From Siphlonurus alternatus (Eukaryota; Arthropoda; Insecta; Ephemeroptera; Siphlonuridae): 64,000 nucleotides of DNA. The position numbers and the translations under genes are program-made. Shown piece after piece: positions 10,578-24,860 of this stretch. Within the stretch, counting starts at the first letter, position 1; each line of letters opens with the position of its first letter. Location of the stretch: NCBI GenBank assembly GCA_949825025.1, contig OX463784.1, forward strand, positions 1,947,168 through 2,011,167. The letters are read 5' to 3'. Under the pieces are notes generated by a model. That model was not told the DNA's origin and ran no database searches. It was given only the letters and a program-made list of their open reading frames with translations.

Positions 10578-10837
10578 TAATACACTTACCTGTTCTAGAT
10601 ACTTTTTATTGTTTATTTATGTATTATAAAATTATAAATATAAAGCTACTGAAATATCTAGACTTACCATGTATGTATATTACCAAGCCAGACACAAGCC
10701 TCAGATAGACTAAGACTAGGCTGAGAAAAGTTATTTAAAGGAATATTATAATTCCAATTTGAAAAATGATGTTCTGATCAAGCGGTATTTAATTTTGTCA
10801 ATAGAACCTAGTTAGTTTAATTTAATTGTACCAGTTT

Positions 10838-11328
<491 letters not shown>

Positions 11329-11354
11329 TGCATATTACCTTGTTTATAAATATA

Positions 11355-11513
11355 TGGGGCGCGATTCACGAAGATGTTAGCCAGGTTTCTAACCACGTTT
11401 AGCTTAACCACGTTTAACTAGGTGGTTTAACACATAAAACAGGTATAGTTAGACGTGGTTAAGCTACACGTGTTTAGAAACCTGGCTAACTGCTTCGTGA
11501 ATCGCACCCCTAT
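11355..11513. mobile_element. Fold-back MITE, GGGGCGCGATTCACGAAG family
   Basis: Perfectly mirrored outer 18 bp (ggggcgcgattcacgaag / cttcgtgaatcgcacccc), then gttagccaggtttctaa and complement and a loop containing ggtttaacacataaaac. Flanked by tat on both sides, consistent with a 3-bp target duplication as in PIF/Harbinger-type MITEs (inference). Confidence 0.75.
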
Positions 11514-12638
<1,125 letters not shown>

Positions 12639-12910
12639 TTCTATCTCATGCAAAATAAAACGATTCGAGTCATGTTTAATAAAATACAAACTTAAAAAAA
12701 ATTGCTTTCTTTTTGCGTAGTGCACACTTTACTTTCAATTATAAACATAATATTACAGTATATACGTAGTTAATGAGTTAATGGATGGAAGAGTTGGCCT
12801 AATGGCCTAAATCCCGCCCTCAATAAAGTCGATTTTTATTTATGAGTATTAATTAATTAACCCAATTAATGAGTATAGTATAATGAGATATTAGAATGTA
12901 AAAATTTTAG

Positions 12911-13183
12911 TGACTTAATCGAAAGAAGGGGTAAAAATATGGTACTGGGTATTTTTTCAGATTTTTCTGAGACCGGGAACTATTTTTAAAAAATCATTAA
13001 ATTTTATTTTGATGACGTCACGGGCGGCGCTCCTTAAGAAAAAGGATAGGGCATCAGTGCCGCTCATGACGTCATAAAATAGACTTTCAATAATATTTTA
13101 AAAATAGTTCCCGGTCTCAGAAAAATCTGAATAAAATCACAGATTCATATTTTTACCCCTTCTTTCGATTAAGGCACTAAAAT
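12911..13183. mobile_element. Fold-back MITE, GATAGAGGGT family (AAGAAGGGGTAAAAATATG variant)
   Basis: Mirrored ends acttaatcgaaagaaggggt and accccttctttcgattaagg, then tttttcagatttttctgaga and complement, with gacgtcacgggcggcgctcc and a ccttaag palindrome at the centre. Confidence 0.8.
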
Positions 13184-14696
13184 TTTCACATTCCAATATC
13201 TCATTGATTGATGTATTAATTTCTGATGTTCAGATTGATGTTATAATATAATCAGCTCTCCCTGGTAGCACACTCGTGGAACTCGTAGTGGACTTTGTGT
13301 GGATTAATGTGGAAAAAGTGTGGACATGGATTTTTCCACAAATGTTCCATCCTTTTCCACTAGTTTAAAAATTACGGTAATTGATTTAAAATGAATTCCG
13401 TGTATTAAGGAAAGCCCTACACATTTGTTTATCATAAATAAAATTACATTGAAAACATTTAAAAAAATTATTGCAGAAAATCTATGTTTTTCGTGGGAAA
13501 CCAGTGGAAAGACCACTGGGCCACCAGTTCCACCAATTGTCCATACATTAAAAATTTAAGATATTTGATTAAATAGAGATCCTTGCTCTTTGATATGTAA
13601 TACCGTGATATTTTTTCATATTTTCTTACTGTTATTACGTTATTAATTCGATTAGATTGATTTGCGTGGAAAAATCTCACGAAAACTCCACGATGCACTG
13701 CCGGACGGTGAAATTGCACTAAGTCCTTAAATTGCGCATGCGCATGAATTTCAGTGCTGTGAAATTACAAAAATAGTCCGGATGCGGAGCAATTTCTTCG
13801 ACGCCGTGTACCGGTGTTTACAATCAAGTGTTCTTTTATAATAAAATGAAAAAGCAAGCGTATTTGGATCAGATAAGTTATATTTTAATACTGAATACGT
13901 TTAAGTAATGTGTAATTAAGCTAGTGCCAGTTGCTTTGTGATAAATTCTGATTTTAGGTGGCGTAAAACCACCAACATCCATGCACGTTTTTTCGTTTTG
14001 CTGCCTTCCCAATGGGTGTTTGTTCTACGCCTCTGGTAATGGACTTAACGAAGGTTTTCAGTGTCCAAATGTAAGGTAAACGTGTTAATTATTGTGTCTT
14101 TTAAGTATTATGCCTGATACCAGGTACGTTGGTTTTGTTTTGTGTGCATAAGAATGATGAATGTTGTAGGTAAGGCCTACCTATAATATGCTGTATCATA
14201 TAATATATGCAGCATATGCATACAGTATTATACAGTATCATACCGCAAGCAACTGCTTGTATGCATAATCATTTTGCATTATATAAGTTTAGTAAAGAAA
14301 ATTGCAGAATTTTTAGGCATGCATCTGAACTCAATTATGCATAATTATGCATACTAAAGTGTCCATACACAAAAATGTGTGATACAAGTTTTTAACTTTT
14401 AATGCTGCAGTATAATATATATGATACTGTGTATTATATATAGTGAGAATGCATACAGTATACTTACAGTCATACGTATAGTATATGATACCTACTCAGC
14501 CGACAAGAAATTTGAAGTTTTACAGGAACATATGCATACAGTTCCGGTTACCAGGTAAAGTATTAATTATATACGTACATACATTGTTTAATTTCAGGTT
14601 TATACTTCAAAGCAGTGACGATTGGTGTGCTTTAATTCTGACTTAATTAATTTAAATCGAAGCATGTTTTTTAAGTATGCATTTTTCTGTTCACAG

Positions 14697-14840
14697 GTTG
14701 AACCTTTCCATGGATTATCAGCTGACGATTATTATGACAATGCCACTGGCAGGTTGCTGGGAAGCAGACAACATGATGACGTCACAGCTGCATCTTTTGA
14801 AAATCTCGGAGACCATGCAACTGCCAGTAGACCTGGCTGA
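14697..14840 (+). CDS. Candidate 3'-terminal exon inside the 13260-16007 element
   Basis: Acceptor ttctgttcacag is followed by 47 sense codons and TGA. The peptide (begins VEPFHGLSADDYYDNATGR, ends DHATASRPG) is acidic, hydrophilic and compositionally unlike the surrounding AT-rich DNA. No domain is recognised. It may be a transposon-encoded exon or an exon of a host gene interrupted by the element. Confidence 0.3.
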   Translation, partial: VEPFHGLSADDYYDNATGRLLGSRQHDDVTAASFENLGDHATASRPG

Positions 14841-15212
14841 CTGCTGCCATGTACAGTATGCAGAATAAATATCCTTTTTAATGTAGCAGCACTGGTAAGA
14901 TTTTTCTGCCCTGATTATTTTTTATGTGCACTGTGAATTTGACATTATTGAAGGGTCAGTCAGGTGCAGAATGTGAATGCATAAACTGTAAGAGTTTACA
15001 AATAGTATCTCAAAGACAGTAAGATAATAAAGATTAAGAATTCATAATCATTAACAAAATATATTATAATTGTTGAATCCGTGAAAGTATCCGTAAATAG
15101 TAAATACAGAACGGGTTATGCAGGCAGTCCATATCTACTCCGGAGGGTTCTGAAAATTGCTTAAATACACCAAGCATGCAGGAAATATAAAGGTTTCAGG
15201 TTTTATGTATTT

Positions 15213-15458
15213 TTGCTAGCTTCATCTACATTGAAGCAGCAGGACGAGCGGTATGCGGGAATATCGACTATTATCTCTCGTATGATTTGTCTATGTGGCA
15301 TTGTTTCAAAAAATAATTTGTCCTATTGCTGCAGTTTGTATTCTCAATTCCAGAACCCAGAACAGCTTTTCGAAGCGCCTCCCGTCCGTGATTTCAACGA
15401 CTCACGAGGTAAAATATCGGAAAGTGGTCTCAGCATGTCAGCCGCCACTTCTAGCTGA
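15213..15458 (+). CDS. Open frame of 81 codons inside the 13260-16007 element
   Basis: A run of 81 codons ending TGA (contains QQDERYAGISTIISRMI and FQNPEQLFEAPPVRDFND). The C-terminal half is Pro/Asp-rich with even base composition. An upstream tttttgctag could serve as acceptor. Function unknown; may be chance. Confidence 0.25.
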   Translation: MLASSTLKQQDERYAGISTIISRMICLCGIVSKNNLSYCCSLYSQFQNPEQLFEAPPVRDFNDSRGKISESGLSMSAATSS

Positions 15459-15643
15459 CTCCATCTAGCTACTGTGAGGTTTATTGAAGCATAATATTCT
15501 ATTATAATTTCATGAAATATAAAATTAAATTACAATTAAAGCATAGAATTAAAAAAATTATTTCATTATTATTTCATTACTACGGGTAGTAAAATTGTGT
15601 TTTCCTATAGTAAAATGTGAAGATAGAGTAAATTTTTAATAGA

Positions 15644-15843
15644 CAGGTGCGGATCCAGAAAAAAAATCGGGGGGGGGGATCCCCGCAGGGGGGTTCTGAA
15701 AAATTTTGTTTGTAGGGGTGCTATCTCCATAAGGCCAATGCTAAAAAAATTTGAGTTGAGACACTCCCTATATTGCCCATGTTAAATCAAAAATTTTGGG
15801 GGAGGGTGGGGGGGTCTGCAGTCCCCCACTGGATCCGCGCCTG
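15644..15843. mobile_element. hAT-like MITE, CAGGTGCGGATCCAG family, nested
   Basis: Mirrored ends CAGGTGCGGATCCAG / CTGGATCCGCGCCTG, G-runs inside. Flanks ttaataga and gtaatgga agree at six of eight positions, as a worn 8-bp target duplication would. Confidence 0.75.
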
Positions 15844-16383
15844 GTAATGGAAGTATGGTGGAAATATCCATGGTGGAGGACCCACCATATTTCCATAGTG
15901 GAAAAGTAGTGCGATGATTGTCATACTCCATGTGAAATCCACGTGATCGGTCCACTATATATCCACGTGGAAAGTAAGTGAGCTTCTAGTGGATTGTGCT
16001 ACCAGGGCTACGATTACACATTTCTTAAACTGAATAGATTGCACAGATATGAAATTATGTATATATTAAATACGATTGATGGTTTATATTTCTCAAGGAT
16101 TTAATAGCTTTTTTATTTTTCATATCACTTTTAGTTTCTTAAAACAATTTAATGTATTTATATAAAATTAAAATATTTTTTTAGAAAATGTCTTGCCGAT
16201 ATATATATAATTGAAATATATTTCAAAATCTAATTTATATACAGTATATTATATTATCAGATTTATTTTTTAGGCAGGATCCTTATACTTAGTACTTAGT
16301 ATAGGATCTTGCTGAAGTACTTGATAATTGTCTCATTTTTTTTATTGATTTTTTTTTCATTGGCATTATAAAAGAATAAACAA

Positions 16384-16460
16384 TCTGTCTCTGTCTCTGT
16401 CTCTGTCTCTCTCTGTCTCTGTCTCTCTGTCTGTCTGTCTCTCTGTCTCTCTCTTTCTCT
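16384..16460. repeat. (TCTGTC)n / CT-rich microsatellite
   Basis: Irregular TCTGTC, TCTC and TGTC units over about 77 bp. Confidence 0.9.
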
Positions 16461-17955
16461 CAGCTGCAGCGGACTCCGTCGAAGTCTGTCGGTCTCTCGC
16501 TACCTGCTGCTCACTGCACGCGCCCGCGTGCACGCAGTCAATGGATGTAACGGGAATATATTAGCCCCCTTCCCTTCCAACCCCAGCTCTCTCCGCACCT
16601 TTACTTTGCAAAGAATTTTGTACAGTCAGCAACAAGCAAATAACCCACACCGTGTAGTAAGGATTTTTTTTAACTTGCAAAATTGAACATAAAATGTGAT
16701 GTACATTAATATTAATTAATGTGTTCTACATATATTGTGTTTATTTATACATGTATATGATTATATAAAAAATAATAAATAAAATGAAACCGTGTATTCC
16801 AGATTTTTACGGAAAGACGATGCATACGACTATAATACGTCACATGCTGAGCACAAAATCATAATATTATATAAGGTGAACTAAAAAGATAAGAAAAATT
16901 ACTTCAGCACTTCAGCATTAATTATTACTTCATTATAATAATTTTAATGCATTAAATTTTAATTTTCCATTGCCACTAATTGCCATGTCCAAATTTTTCA
17001 TGCGCGCATGCACTCTCTATAGCTATACTAATATTAAATAATAATTAATTAATCAATAACAACAATAATAGTTGCTTTATGAGAATAAGTAATACAAAGT
17101 ACTACAAACCCAAAGGGTGACATGAAAAAGGATATCCCATTCACATTCACAAAAGTGTCCACTCACCCAAAACAAAATAGTATCACGCAGATATTTCAAT
17201 TAAAAAACAACTACATCGTCAGAATACTCACAATTAAAATCATAACAATTAAATTAAAGGACATTAAACAGCATATCCAAATAAGGTCTCTTGGTGGATT
17301 CAGGAAGTGAAATTAAAAACAGGGACTAACCTAAACATTTTATTATTAAGAGTTTGTTGTTGCAAGAGCATTGAAGGGGAAGAGAGGTCAAATCAAAATC
17401 ATCCGTGGACTAAGATAGTATATAATATATACAGTATGCATAATAATGCATATTATTTATAGTTAAATCCGTACAGTATTAATAATTTTTTTATGTAATT
17501 TTTTTTCGGCTATTTTTATTTCTGTGGTGTTAAATACATTGTTGGTACTTGGTACGTACTTGGCACGGCATGAGAATTCAATTTTTTTTAATATATATTG
17601 TTGCACTCTTTTACACTTTTTTCCCTCTAATTGCCGTATAAAATAGTTAACGCGCTTTCGCATGACACCTTCCGCCAGTATTATAATAGGAAAGGTTGCA
17701 TGGCTTATATATAGTGTTTAAACATTTTCATGCATTTCGGGATCTTTTAGGGGGAATTTATTTCAACCCCGTTCACCCACTAGGACTTATCGTTGATCCA
17801 CGACTGCGAATATTGCATAATATAATTTTAAATTTAAATATATATAGCATCCTGTATGCATTTAAAATAACTTTCAATACTCATGATGTTGCAATTGATC
17901 CAGCCTTTAATATAGTAATGCCGTAATGAACAATTAGCATATTAAACATTTTTAT
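16461..17955. other. Intergenic stretch, no gene recognised
   Basis: A short GC-richer part at 16480-16620 is followed by AT-rich DNA. The open frames in it (for example 17122-17310) look random. Confidence 0.4.
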
Positions 17956-17959
17956 TTAA

Positions 17960-18240
17960 AAAAATTAAAAGAGGGTACAAAATTATGGCACTTTGAATTT
18001 TTCAACTTTTTTTCTGAATCTTTCTGAAACTAGTAAATATTTTTAAATAATTATTGAATGATTTCTGGAGACGTCTTTTAGGTATTAGACCTTTACTTAA
18101 ATCCTTTTTACTAATAGGCGTGGCCAGTGCTTTCAATTATTATTTTTTTTAAATTGGTTCCTGCAGGTCTTTCAGAAAAATGTGAAAAAAAAAATCAGAG
18201 TATCATGATTTTATCTTCTATACACTTTTGCAATTTTTTT
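17960..18240. mobile_element. Fold-back MITE, GATAGAGGGT family (diverged)
   Basis: Keeps agagggtacaaaattatgg at left with a complementary attttatcttctatac at right, a gagacgtcttttag centre and the paired tcagaaaaa tracts. Confidence 0.7.
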
Positions 18241-18294
18241 TTATCCTAACTGCCCACTAAAAGATACATATTTATATTATATAATATATATAGA

Positions 18295-18487
<193 letters not shown>

Positions 18488-19016
18488 CTAAATATTTATA
18501 TATAATAATATATGTTGGCACCAAAAGTCCAAAAAAAATGCGCACATCTAGGTGTGCCCCTAGCGATTTGAGCAAAGCCCGAAATTAACAAATATTTCGG
18601 GCTTTGCTCATATAAATTTGATCATTTCTAGAACTGCTCAAATCAAAAAGAACAAACCCCGACGAGAAGTTTTATTTCGGGCTTTGCTCAATGTTTTGAT
18701 CATTTTTAGAAGTGCCCAAAGCCAAATGAAAAATAATAATTGCAATGAAATTGTGCCGTATTATATAATAATGAAACAATAAATTAATGTAAATTTAATA
18801 ATATATAAAAAATTTAATTATGTCATGCACTTTTTTAATCAATTGTTAAAAAAGCAAATTTAACATTAGCATGTGCATAGTTATTTTTTATTGAGATATT
18901 TTATTTCTTTCTGTATTATTCAGATCATACTGAAAAATACGATTTTGTCACACTTCTTATATTATAATACTGTTTGTGAGTTAATTTAAGCAAAAAATAA
19001 ATTTATTACAAATATA

Positions 19017-19136
<120 letters not shown>

Positions 19137-19322
19137 AATCATTTCAACTTTTTATTTCATAGCACTTGCTAATAAGAAAAGAGCTCCTCAAGCTAGTACC
19201 AAACCTAATTTAAAAAAAAATATAAAGAAATGAAAATTTAGGCATGCAAAATAAATAATTATTACACCTGATCATTAACTTAACTTATGTTTGCAGGGAT
19301 TATATACTATCAATTAAGACAT

Positions 19323-19650
19323 TTTAATGGAGTAACGATCTCATTTTTTTTTTTTTTTTTGCAGAAATGGATAGAGGGTGAAAAGTTATGCTACTCTGAT
19401 TTTTTCAGATTTTTTAGAGCCCAGCAACTATTTTTTTAAAAATATTGAAAGTGCAGAAAAAGTGCCGCCTCTTGCCGCCTCTCTTAATAAAAGATAGGAC
19501 CCAAAAGGGACCCCGATTCGAACCCGACCTCGCCAAAACTTTTTAGCAATACTTCCTGGTCCCTAAAAAATCTAAAAAAAATCAGAGTAACATAACTTTT
19601 TATCCTCTATCCATTTTTTTCTGCTATAAAAAATTTTGAGGTCAATACTC
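19323..19650. mobile_element. Fold-back MITE, GATAGAGGGT family, nested in 18510-20422
   Basis: Outer taatggagtaacgatctc / gaggtcaatactccatt, inner gcagaaatggatagagggtg and complement. The centre carries gccgcctcttgccgcctctc. Confidence 0.85.
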
Positions 19651-20429
19651 CATTTACATCTTATTTCTTTCTCTGCACAACAACCTGTTTTAGATTAACA
19701 ACCCTTCTTGCAGTTGCAAAACACAAAACTTTGCTTTGAATTTGCTATATGCTGCTTCTGATCTGAGAGGCACTTTTCATTGTCATGATGTGCGGTACGT
19801 CGTCTGAACTTAGAAATTATTCATCTGCAACCTGGAATTCATTGCTATATGAGTATACTTATTATTGTAATCATACCCTTTAGTTATAAAAAAAAAATGA
19901 TAATATAAAAAAAAAAATTAAAATATCTCTCATTGTCAGTGTGACAAAATCGTATTTTTCAGTATGACTTGAATAATACAGAAAGAATTATAATTTAATA
20001 AAAAATAATTATAATGTTTACACACATGCTAATGTTAAATTTGTCTTTCTATTAATTGATTAAAAAGGTGATATAATTAAAATTTAAATTAAAATATTAT
20101 TAAATTTACATTACTTTTGTTTTAATATTTATTACTAATATTATGGCACAATATCCATGCAATTATTGTTTTTCATTTTGCTTTGAGCACTTACTTCTAG
20201 AAATTACCAAAAGAGTAAGCAAAGCCCCGAAATAAAACTTCTCTTTGAGGTTTACTTTTTTTAAATTGAGTACTTCTAGAAATGTTCAAATTTAAATGAG
20301 CAAAGCCCATAATATTTGTTAATTTCGGTCTTTGCTCAAATTGCTATATAGGAGCACACTTAGATCTGCGCATTTTTTTCAGGCTTTGCCCGAATTCGGG
20401 CTTTAGTGCCAAAACATATGTATAATAAT

Positions 20430-21510
20430 ACCGTATATGTCTATTATAACCTGTCACTATACTGAAGAGTAAAATTTTTTACATAACATATGTATTATAT
20501 ATAAATATATATATTTTATTTTATTATATTAAATGCAATTAATACAAATAAAAAATTCAAATATGTAATTTTATATTATACGATTTGAATGTCGTGAATA
20601 TACCAAAAAAATACTCACGATGTATAATATTTTCTTATTTATTATAGCGAACGCTTTAATTATCAAATAAAATTTCATTTCAGTTAATTATAATATATAT
20701 TTTATATAATATACAAAAACATATTATAGTATAATAAAACATAATTAAGCTGCATCGCATGCGAACGATATCTGTAATATATAAAATATAGATAATATAT
20801 GAAGTAATTTTATATTAAAATTAAAAGCTAGATAATATTATTTCCCTTCACCTGGACACCTGCATATATATACGCAAATCAATTTAATTGTTGCCAGAAA
20901 CACGTACGCGTACATTTTTAATTTAGGCATTTAAATTAAAAGAACCGAAAACTGCGTGCACTAATTAAAAATCACAAAATCCACACTATTAAACATGCAC
21001 GAATAAAATAACGAGCACAATCATATCACTCGTCGGCAGTCAAACTATACTACCAACCTGTCCGAAAGTTCTCATAACACTGATCGGCTCTTGCATCTTG
21101 CAAAATAGCAAAAAAATGTATAAAAAAATTTACCTGTGAACGCAATTGTCATCTAGTGTTAAGCAGTGCAACTACGTCTAAAAGGGAAAATATCCCGCTA
21201 CTTGCAGCAATCGATTATTTTGGGCGATATGAATTCGACGCTACGCAATGCAATTTCGGGTCATCGCAAGCCTTTTTACGTGTCGGTACCTATGATGGCC
21301 ACTAGGTGGCATGCTTCCCTCAACCTGTTTGTGTTGAGAGAATTTTGAGTTAAATGAATTTTGAGTTAAAAGAGTTTTGACTTTTGGATTTGCTTACATT
21401 TTGCATTGCTTAAATTTTGAGTTATGGTGTTTGACTTTTTTATTTATAACATTTTGAATTTGTACTTTCGGTTATTTTGCTTTTGTCATTTTTTACTTTG
21501 AGCATCGTCC
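20430..21510. other. AT-rich stretch with ATTTTGAGTTAAA-type simple repeats at its right
   Basis: Nothing coding recognised. Between 21340 and 21480, ttttgagttaaa / ttttgac words recur in loose tandem. Confidence 0.4.
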
Positions 21511-21649
21511 CGTTTAGGGTTCTTAAACTTTTGAAAAGAATATTAACATGTTCAATAGAATGTAGCAATTGATTTTATCATAATTTCAGTTCCATATCAG
21601 AGCATCTCTTTGAGTAAAACAAATTTTTGTGTGGAGGGACATGAAAAAA

Positions 21650-22010
21650 AAAAAATGTTCTGGTTTTGGTCTAGGCCTGCTTTTGGACTCCTTACAGCCA
21701 AAAAAAGTAAAAAAATAAAATTTTAACCCATTATCAAATCAGCCTTTTCATAAAAATAACAATTGCAATACCGTGATATTTTTTTTACTAGTTAAGAAAA
21801 AGTAAAAACGAATTATTTGTTAAAACCCTGTTTTTATTCGTTTTTTATTTTTTTTGAACCAGTAAAAAAATTATCAAGGTATAACAGTTGTTATTTTCAT
21901 GGAAGGGAGGGTTTGATTAATCGTTTATAAAATTTTTTTTTTTATAACTTTCTTTGTCTATATTAAGGAGAGCCTAAAAGCAGGTCGGAACCAAAACAGG
22001 GCAGAAATCC
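21650..22010. mobile_element. Fold-back element (TTCTGGTTTTGGTCTAGGCC), copy B
   Basis: Left ttttggtctaggcctgcttt, ttggactccttacag and right aggagagcctaaaagcagg, cggaaccaaaacaggg are complementary. The centre is a 40-bp class palindrome around aaaccctgtttttattcg. Partner in copy C at 48945-49315. Confidence 0.7.
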
Positions 22011-22186
22011 AAAACTGGGCTGTGCACTGTATAATTGGGTGCGTGGTATATAATATAATATATATTATAATAGTCTGTGATAATTCACTCAAAATGTGAA
22101 TAATCAATTATTATTTATGCAGTATAACATATTTTATATACAACAGCTCCATTTCAAGTTTCCATCCATATAAGGGCAGGGCCGTC

Positions 22187-22260
22187 GCTAGGGTGTAGAG
22201 CAGCTGGTGTGGCCGAACAGGGCCCTTCGGTCCCGGGGGGCCCCCACCGCGCAAAGCGTG
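22187..22260. mobile_element. hAT-like terminal fragment (CAGGGCCGTCGCTAGGG)
   Basis: CAGGGCCGTCGCTAGGGTG followed by a GGGCCC/GGGGCCCCC-rich stretch is the appearance of a hAT-type DNA transposon end. Copy C keeps only the first 50 bp (49912) before switching to unrelated sequence. No transposase frame here. Confidence 0.4.
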
Positions 22261-23507
22261 ATTGCCGCAATTGGTCGCGACGTTAAAAAGACAAAAGGCA
22301 AACAAAAAAATATATCTATTGAGGATTAATATATAGTGTCACGGCCATTGCTCAATATTTTCATATTTTCCGATGGTAGACTGAAAATATTTTGAGTCAA
22401 TAAATAAAATAAAGGTTAAAAAAATTAATAACTTGCCATAATATAAAAAAACAAAAAAAAATCAGTGTTGATTTTGATTAATTATTTAATTCATATAAGA
22501 AAAAAGATGCGCGTCAGAATTAAGTCGCCCATTGAAAGTAGATGAGCGAGCAATTGCATTTTATTTGAAGATTTTATTTTCTAAAAAAAAAGGTTTAACT
22601 TGTCTTCTATTGAGAAATGAAAACAAAAAAATTCCATCTCAAAAAGGTTCAACACAAAAAATCCCAAAATTGATTTTTCTGAGACCTTTAACATTTATCA
22701 ACATATAATCCTTTTTCAAATCAAGATTAATTTTCTGTTGTATTTTTTTTTCTACTATTTGTTACTTTTGACCGAGAAAGGAAACAAAAGGAGGCCCCCA
22801 CACCATAGGGGGGTCTGGGGGGTGCTTTTTATTGAGGTGGGGCCACGACCCCTTTTTAAACAGTTTTTTCACCAAAAAAGTTCATGTCTGAAAAACCCAA
22901 TGAAAGTGCACGACAAGTTGCATACATGCAAGGGGTTTACGGTTTTGGACCGTGCTTTAAATTCCGATCTTTCCATCCCAATTTTTCTTTCAAAACTTTC
23001 GAGACGTTCAGAATTTCTTTTGTTTTAACGTAGAGTGAGAAATTGCATTTTTTTTAAGACTAATTTTATAGAAATAGTTGAAACTCCCCTTTCGCTACTA
23101 AAAATTGAAAAAAAAAAAAAAATCGAGCTCAAAGCGAGCGTCACCACAAAATATTCCCAAAGATATTTTTTCCTGATACTATGTATACATGATGACATTT
23201 GATGACATGTATTCTTATGGTACACAAAACAGCTTTTTACTGAAACTTCGTCAGATCTCTGGTACCAATTAAAAAATACCTACTCTATTAATTGATGAAT
23301 ACTTTATGGATTTTTCAAGTAAAATAATTTTTTACGGACTTGTTTTTCCATAAAATAAATATTTTATTTGAAAATCCCTTAAAGAGAATTCAGCATATAT
23401 AGCTAGACTACGTAGGTATTTTAATTGGTACCACAGATTATAATTCACAGACTATAATATTATAATACATTCATAAATATATTATATTATTATATTGTGT
23501 GTGTGTG

Positions 23508-23690
23508 TTACCACCAAAAACCGAATTCGGGCAAAAGCCGAAAAAAATTAGCAAAACTAGTTTTGAGCATCAAGTTAAGCTCAAAACCCGAAGTAATCGA
23601 TTATTTCGGGTTTTGAGCTTAACTTGATGCTCAAAACTAGTTTTGTTCAAATCGAAGTGAGCAAAACCGTGTACTCGTCGAGGAGAGAAA
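23508..23690. mobile_element. Fold-back tip of the CCGAATTCGGGC family, copy B
   Basis: ttaccaccaaaaaccgaatt is followed by a tight palindrome: gcaaaactagttttgagc, atcaagttaagctcaaaacc, then their complements around aatcgatt. Only one element end is evident, so it is a truncated relative of 8988-10577. Copy C counterpart at 52676-52866. Confidence 0.6.
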
Positions 23691-24500
23691 ATGCTACAGA
23701 AATGTCCCCTCAAAGCTTCCCTGCCCACAACTTTTTGCGCAAAATGTTGTCGGTTAATAAGCTATGAGGGAACACGTGTCCCCACAAAAGTCCTTGTTCA
23801 CAACTCTAGGTGCGCAATTTGTCGAAGGCGATGCACGGGTCACTGCTCTGCGTACATGTGATTGCCTAGCTAGTCAGGTACTCAACGTCACCACCTCCGT
23901 TAACGTGAAAGCACAGGTGTCCTCACAAAGTTCTGCAGGCACAACTCAAAGTCTGAAACGGGCGGTGGGGTGACCTCGAAGGGATTCATCGACACTTTTG
24001 GAATGATTTTAAACACATGATTGTCCTTACAAAGTGCCTTTGTCACAACATTGTTACTTGGGTACCTTGGGGATGTGCCTAATATGAATGACTTTTGTAG
24101 GGACCTCATTCGCTGATTGCGGATATGTGGTGATCTTGTTGTCCGATCGCAAGAATACACTTTGACTTTTGTGCGGACATTGTCCCCACCAAAGTGCCTT
24201 TGTCACAACGTTTCTCACCTGCCATATTAAAAGTGAATCACTTTTACTTTTGTGTGGACATTGTCTCCTCTATAGCTCCTAAGTGACAACTTTATTCACC
24301 TGAAATTATAAATCAATTCGACTTTTGTGCGGACATTGCCCCCACCAAAGTGCCTTTGTCACAACTGCCCTGCCTACAAATTTTTGCGCAAAATATTGTC
24401 GGTTGATACGCTTTGAGGGGACACGTGACCCCACAAAAGTCCTTGTTGACAACTCGAGGTGCGCAATTTGTCGAAGGTGACGCACGGGTCGCTGCTCTGC
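23690..24500. repeat. Degenerate tandem repeat, TTTTGTGCGGACATTGTCCC units, copy B
   Basis: Units of roughly 100 bp share cttttgtgcggacattg, ccccaccaaagtgcctttg and tcacaac. The first and last 140 bp are direct repeats of each other (ttttgcgcaaaatgttgtcg, acaaaagtccttgttcac, gtgcgcaatttgtcgaagg). The open frames on both strands come from this repetition, and I see no protein family. Same structure at 52866-53690. Confidence 0.65.
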
Positions 24501-24860
24501 AAATAGAAATATTACGATCAGTAAGCCATGCACTTCGATACATGTGATATAATATAACGTACACGTATAACGTAAATGATCGAAGCTAGAGGATATACAT
24601 ATTTGATAATTAGAATAAATTTTGTCATAATGAAAAATAATGAAGATATTATATTTTGATTGTCGATGCAACCCACGTAATCTATGTTGTACCTGTACAG
24701 CCAGTTGATTGAAGATACGAATTGAATTGACTCAGCTATAGAGAGCTAGCTACATAAAAGCTCTTGATTATTATAAATTATAAAACTCCAAGGCACTCCA
24801 AGCCACTTCAAAACATATTCATAAAAACTAGCGCGAATTTGAAGAAAAAATACCTACTGC

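Larger units (their letters stand above)
13260..16007. mobile_element. 2.75 kb DNA transposon candidate bounded by CCCTGGTAGCACA inverted repeats
   Basis: CCCTGGTAGCACA at 13260 is mirrored exactly by TGTGCTACCAGGG ending at 16007. Sub-terminal stretches on both sides share ccacgtgga/cactagt-like blocks rich in tggaaa and ttccac. Flanks offer only CT as a possible 2-bp target duplication. Inside are two plus-strand open stretches with plausible acceptors (14697 and 15213) and a younger hAT-like MITE at 15644. No DDE triad is recognised, so whether it is autonomous is unresolved. Confidence 0.55.

Noticed and set aside
23764..24671. Frames at 23764-23973, 23900-24160 and 24306-24671 (and copy C equivalents) as genes
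   Set aside because: They overlap each other on opposite strands within a degenerate tandem repeat and resemble no family.
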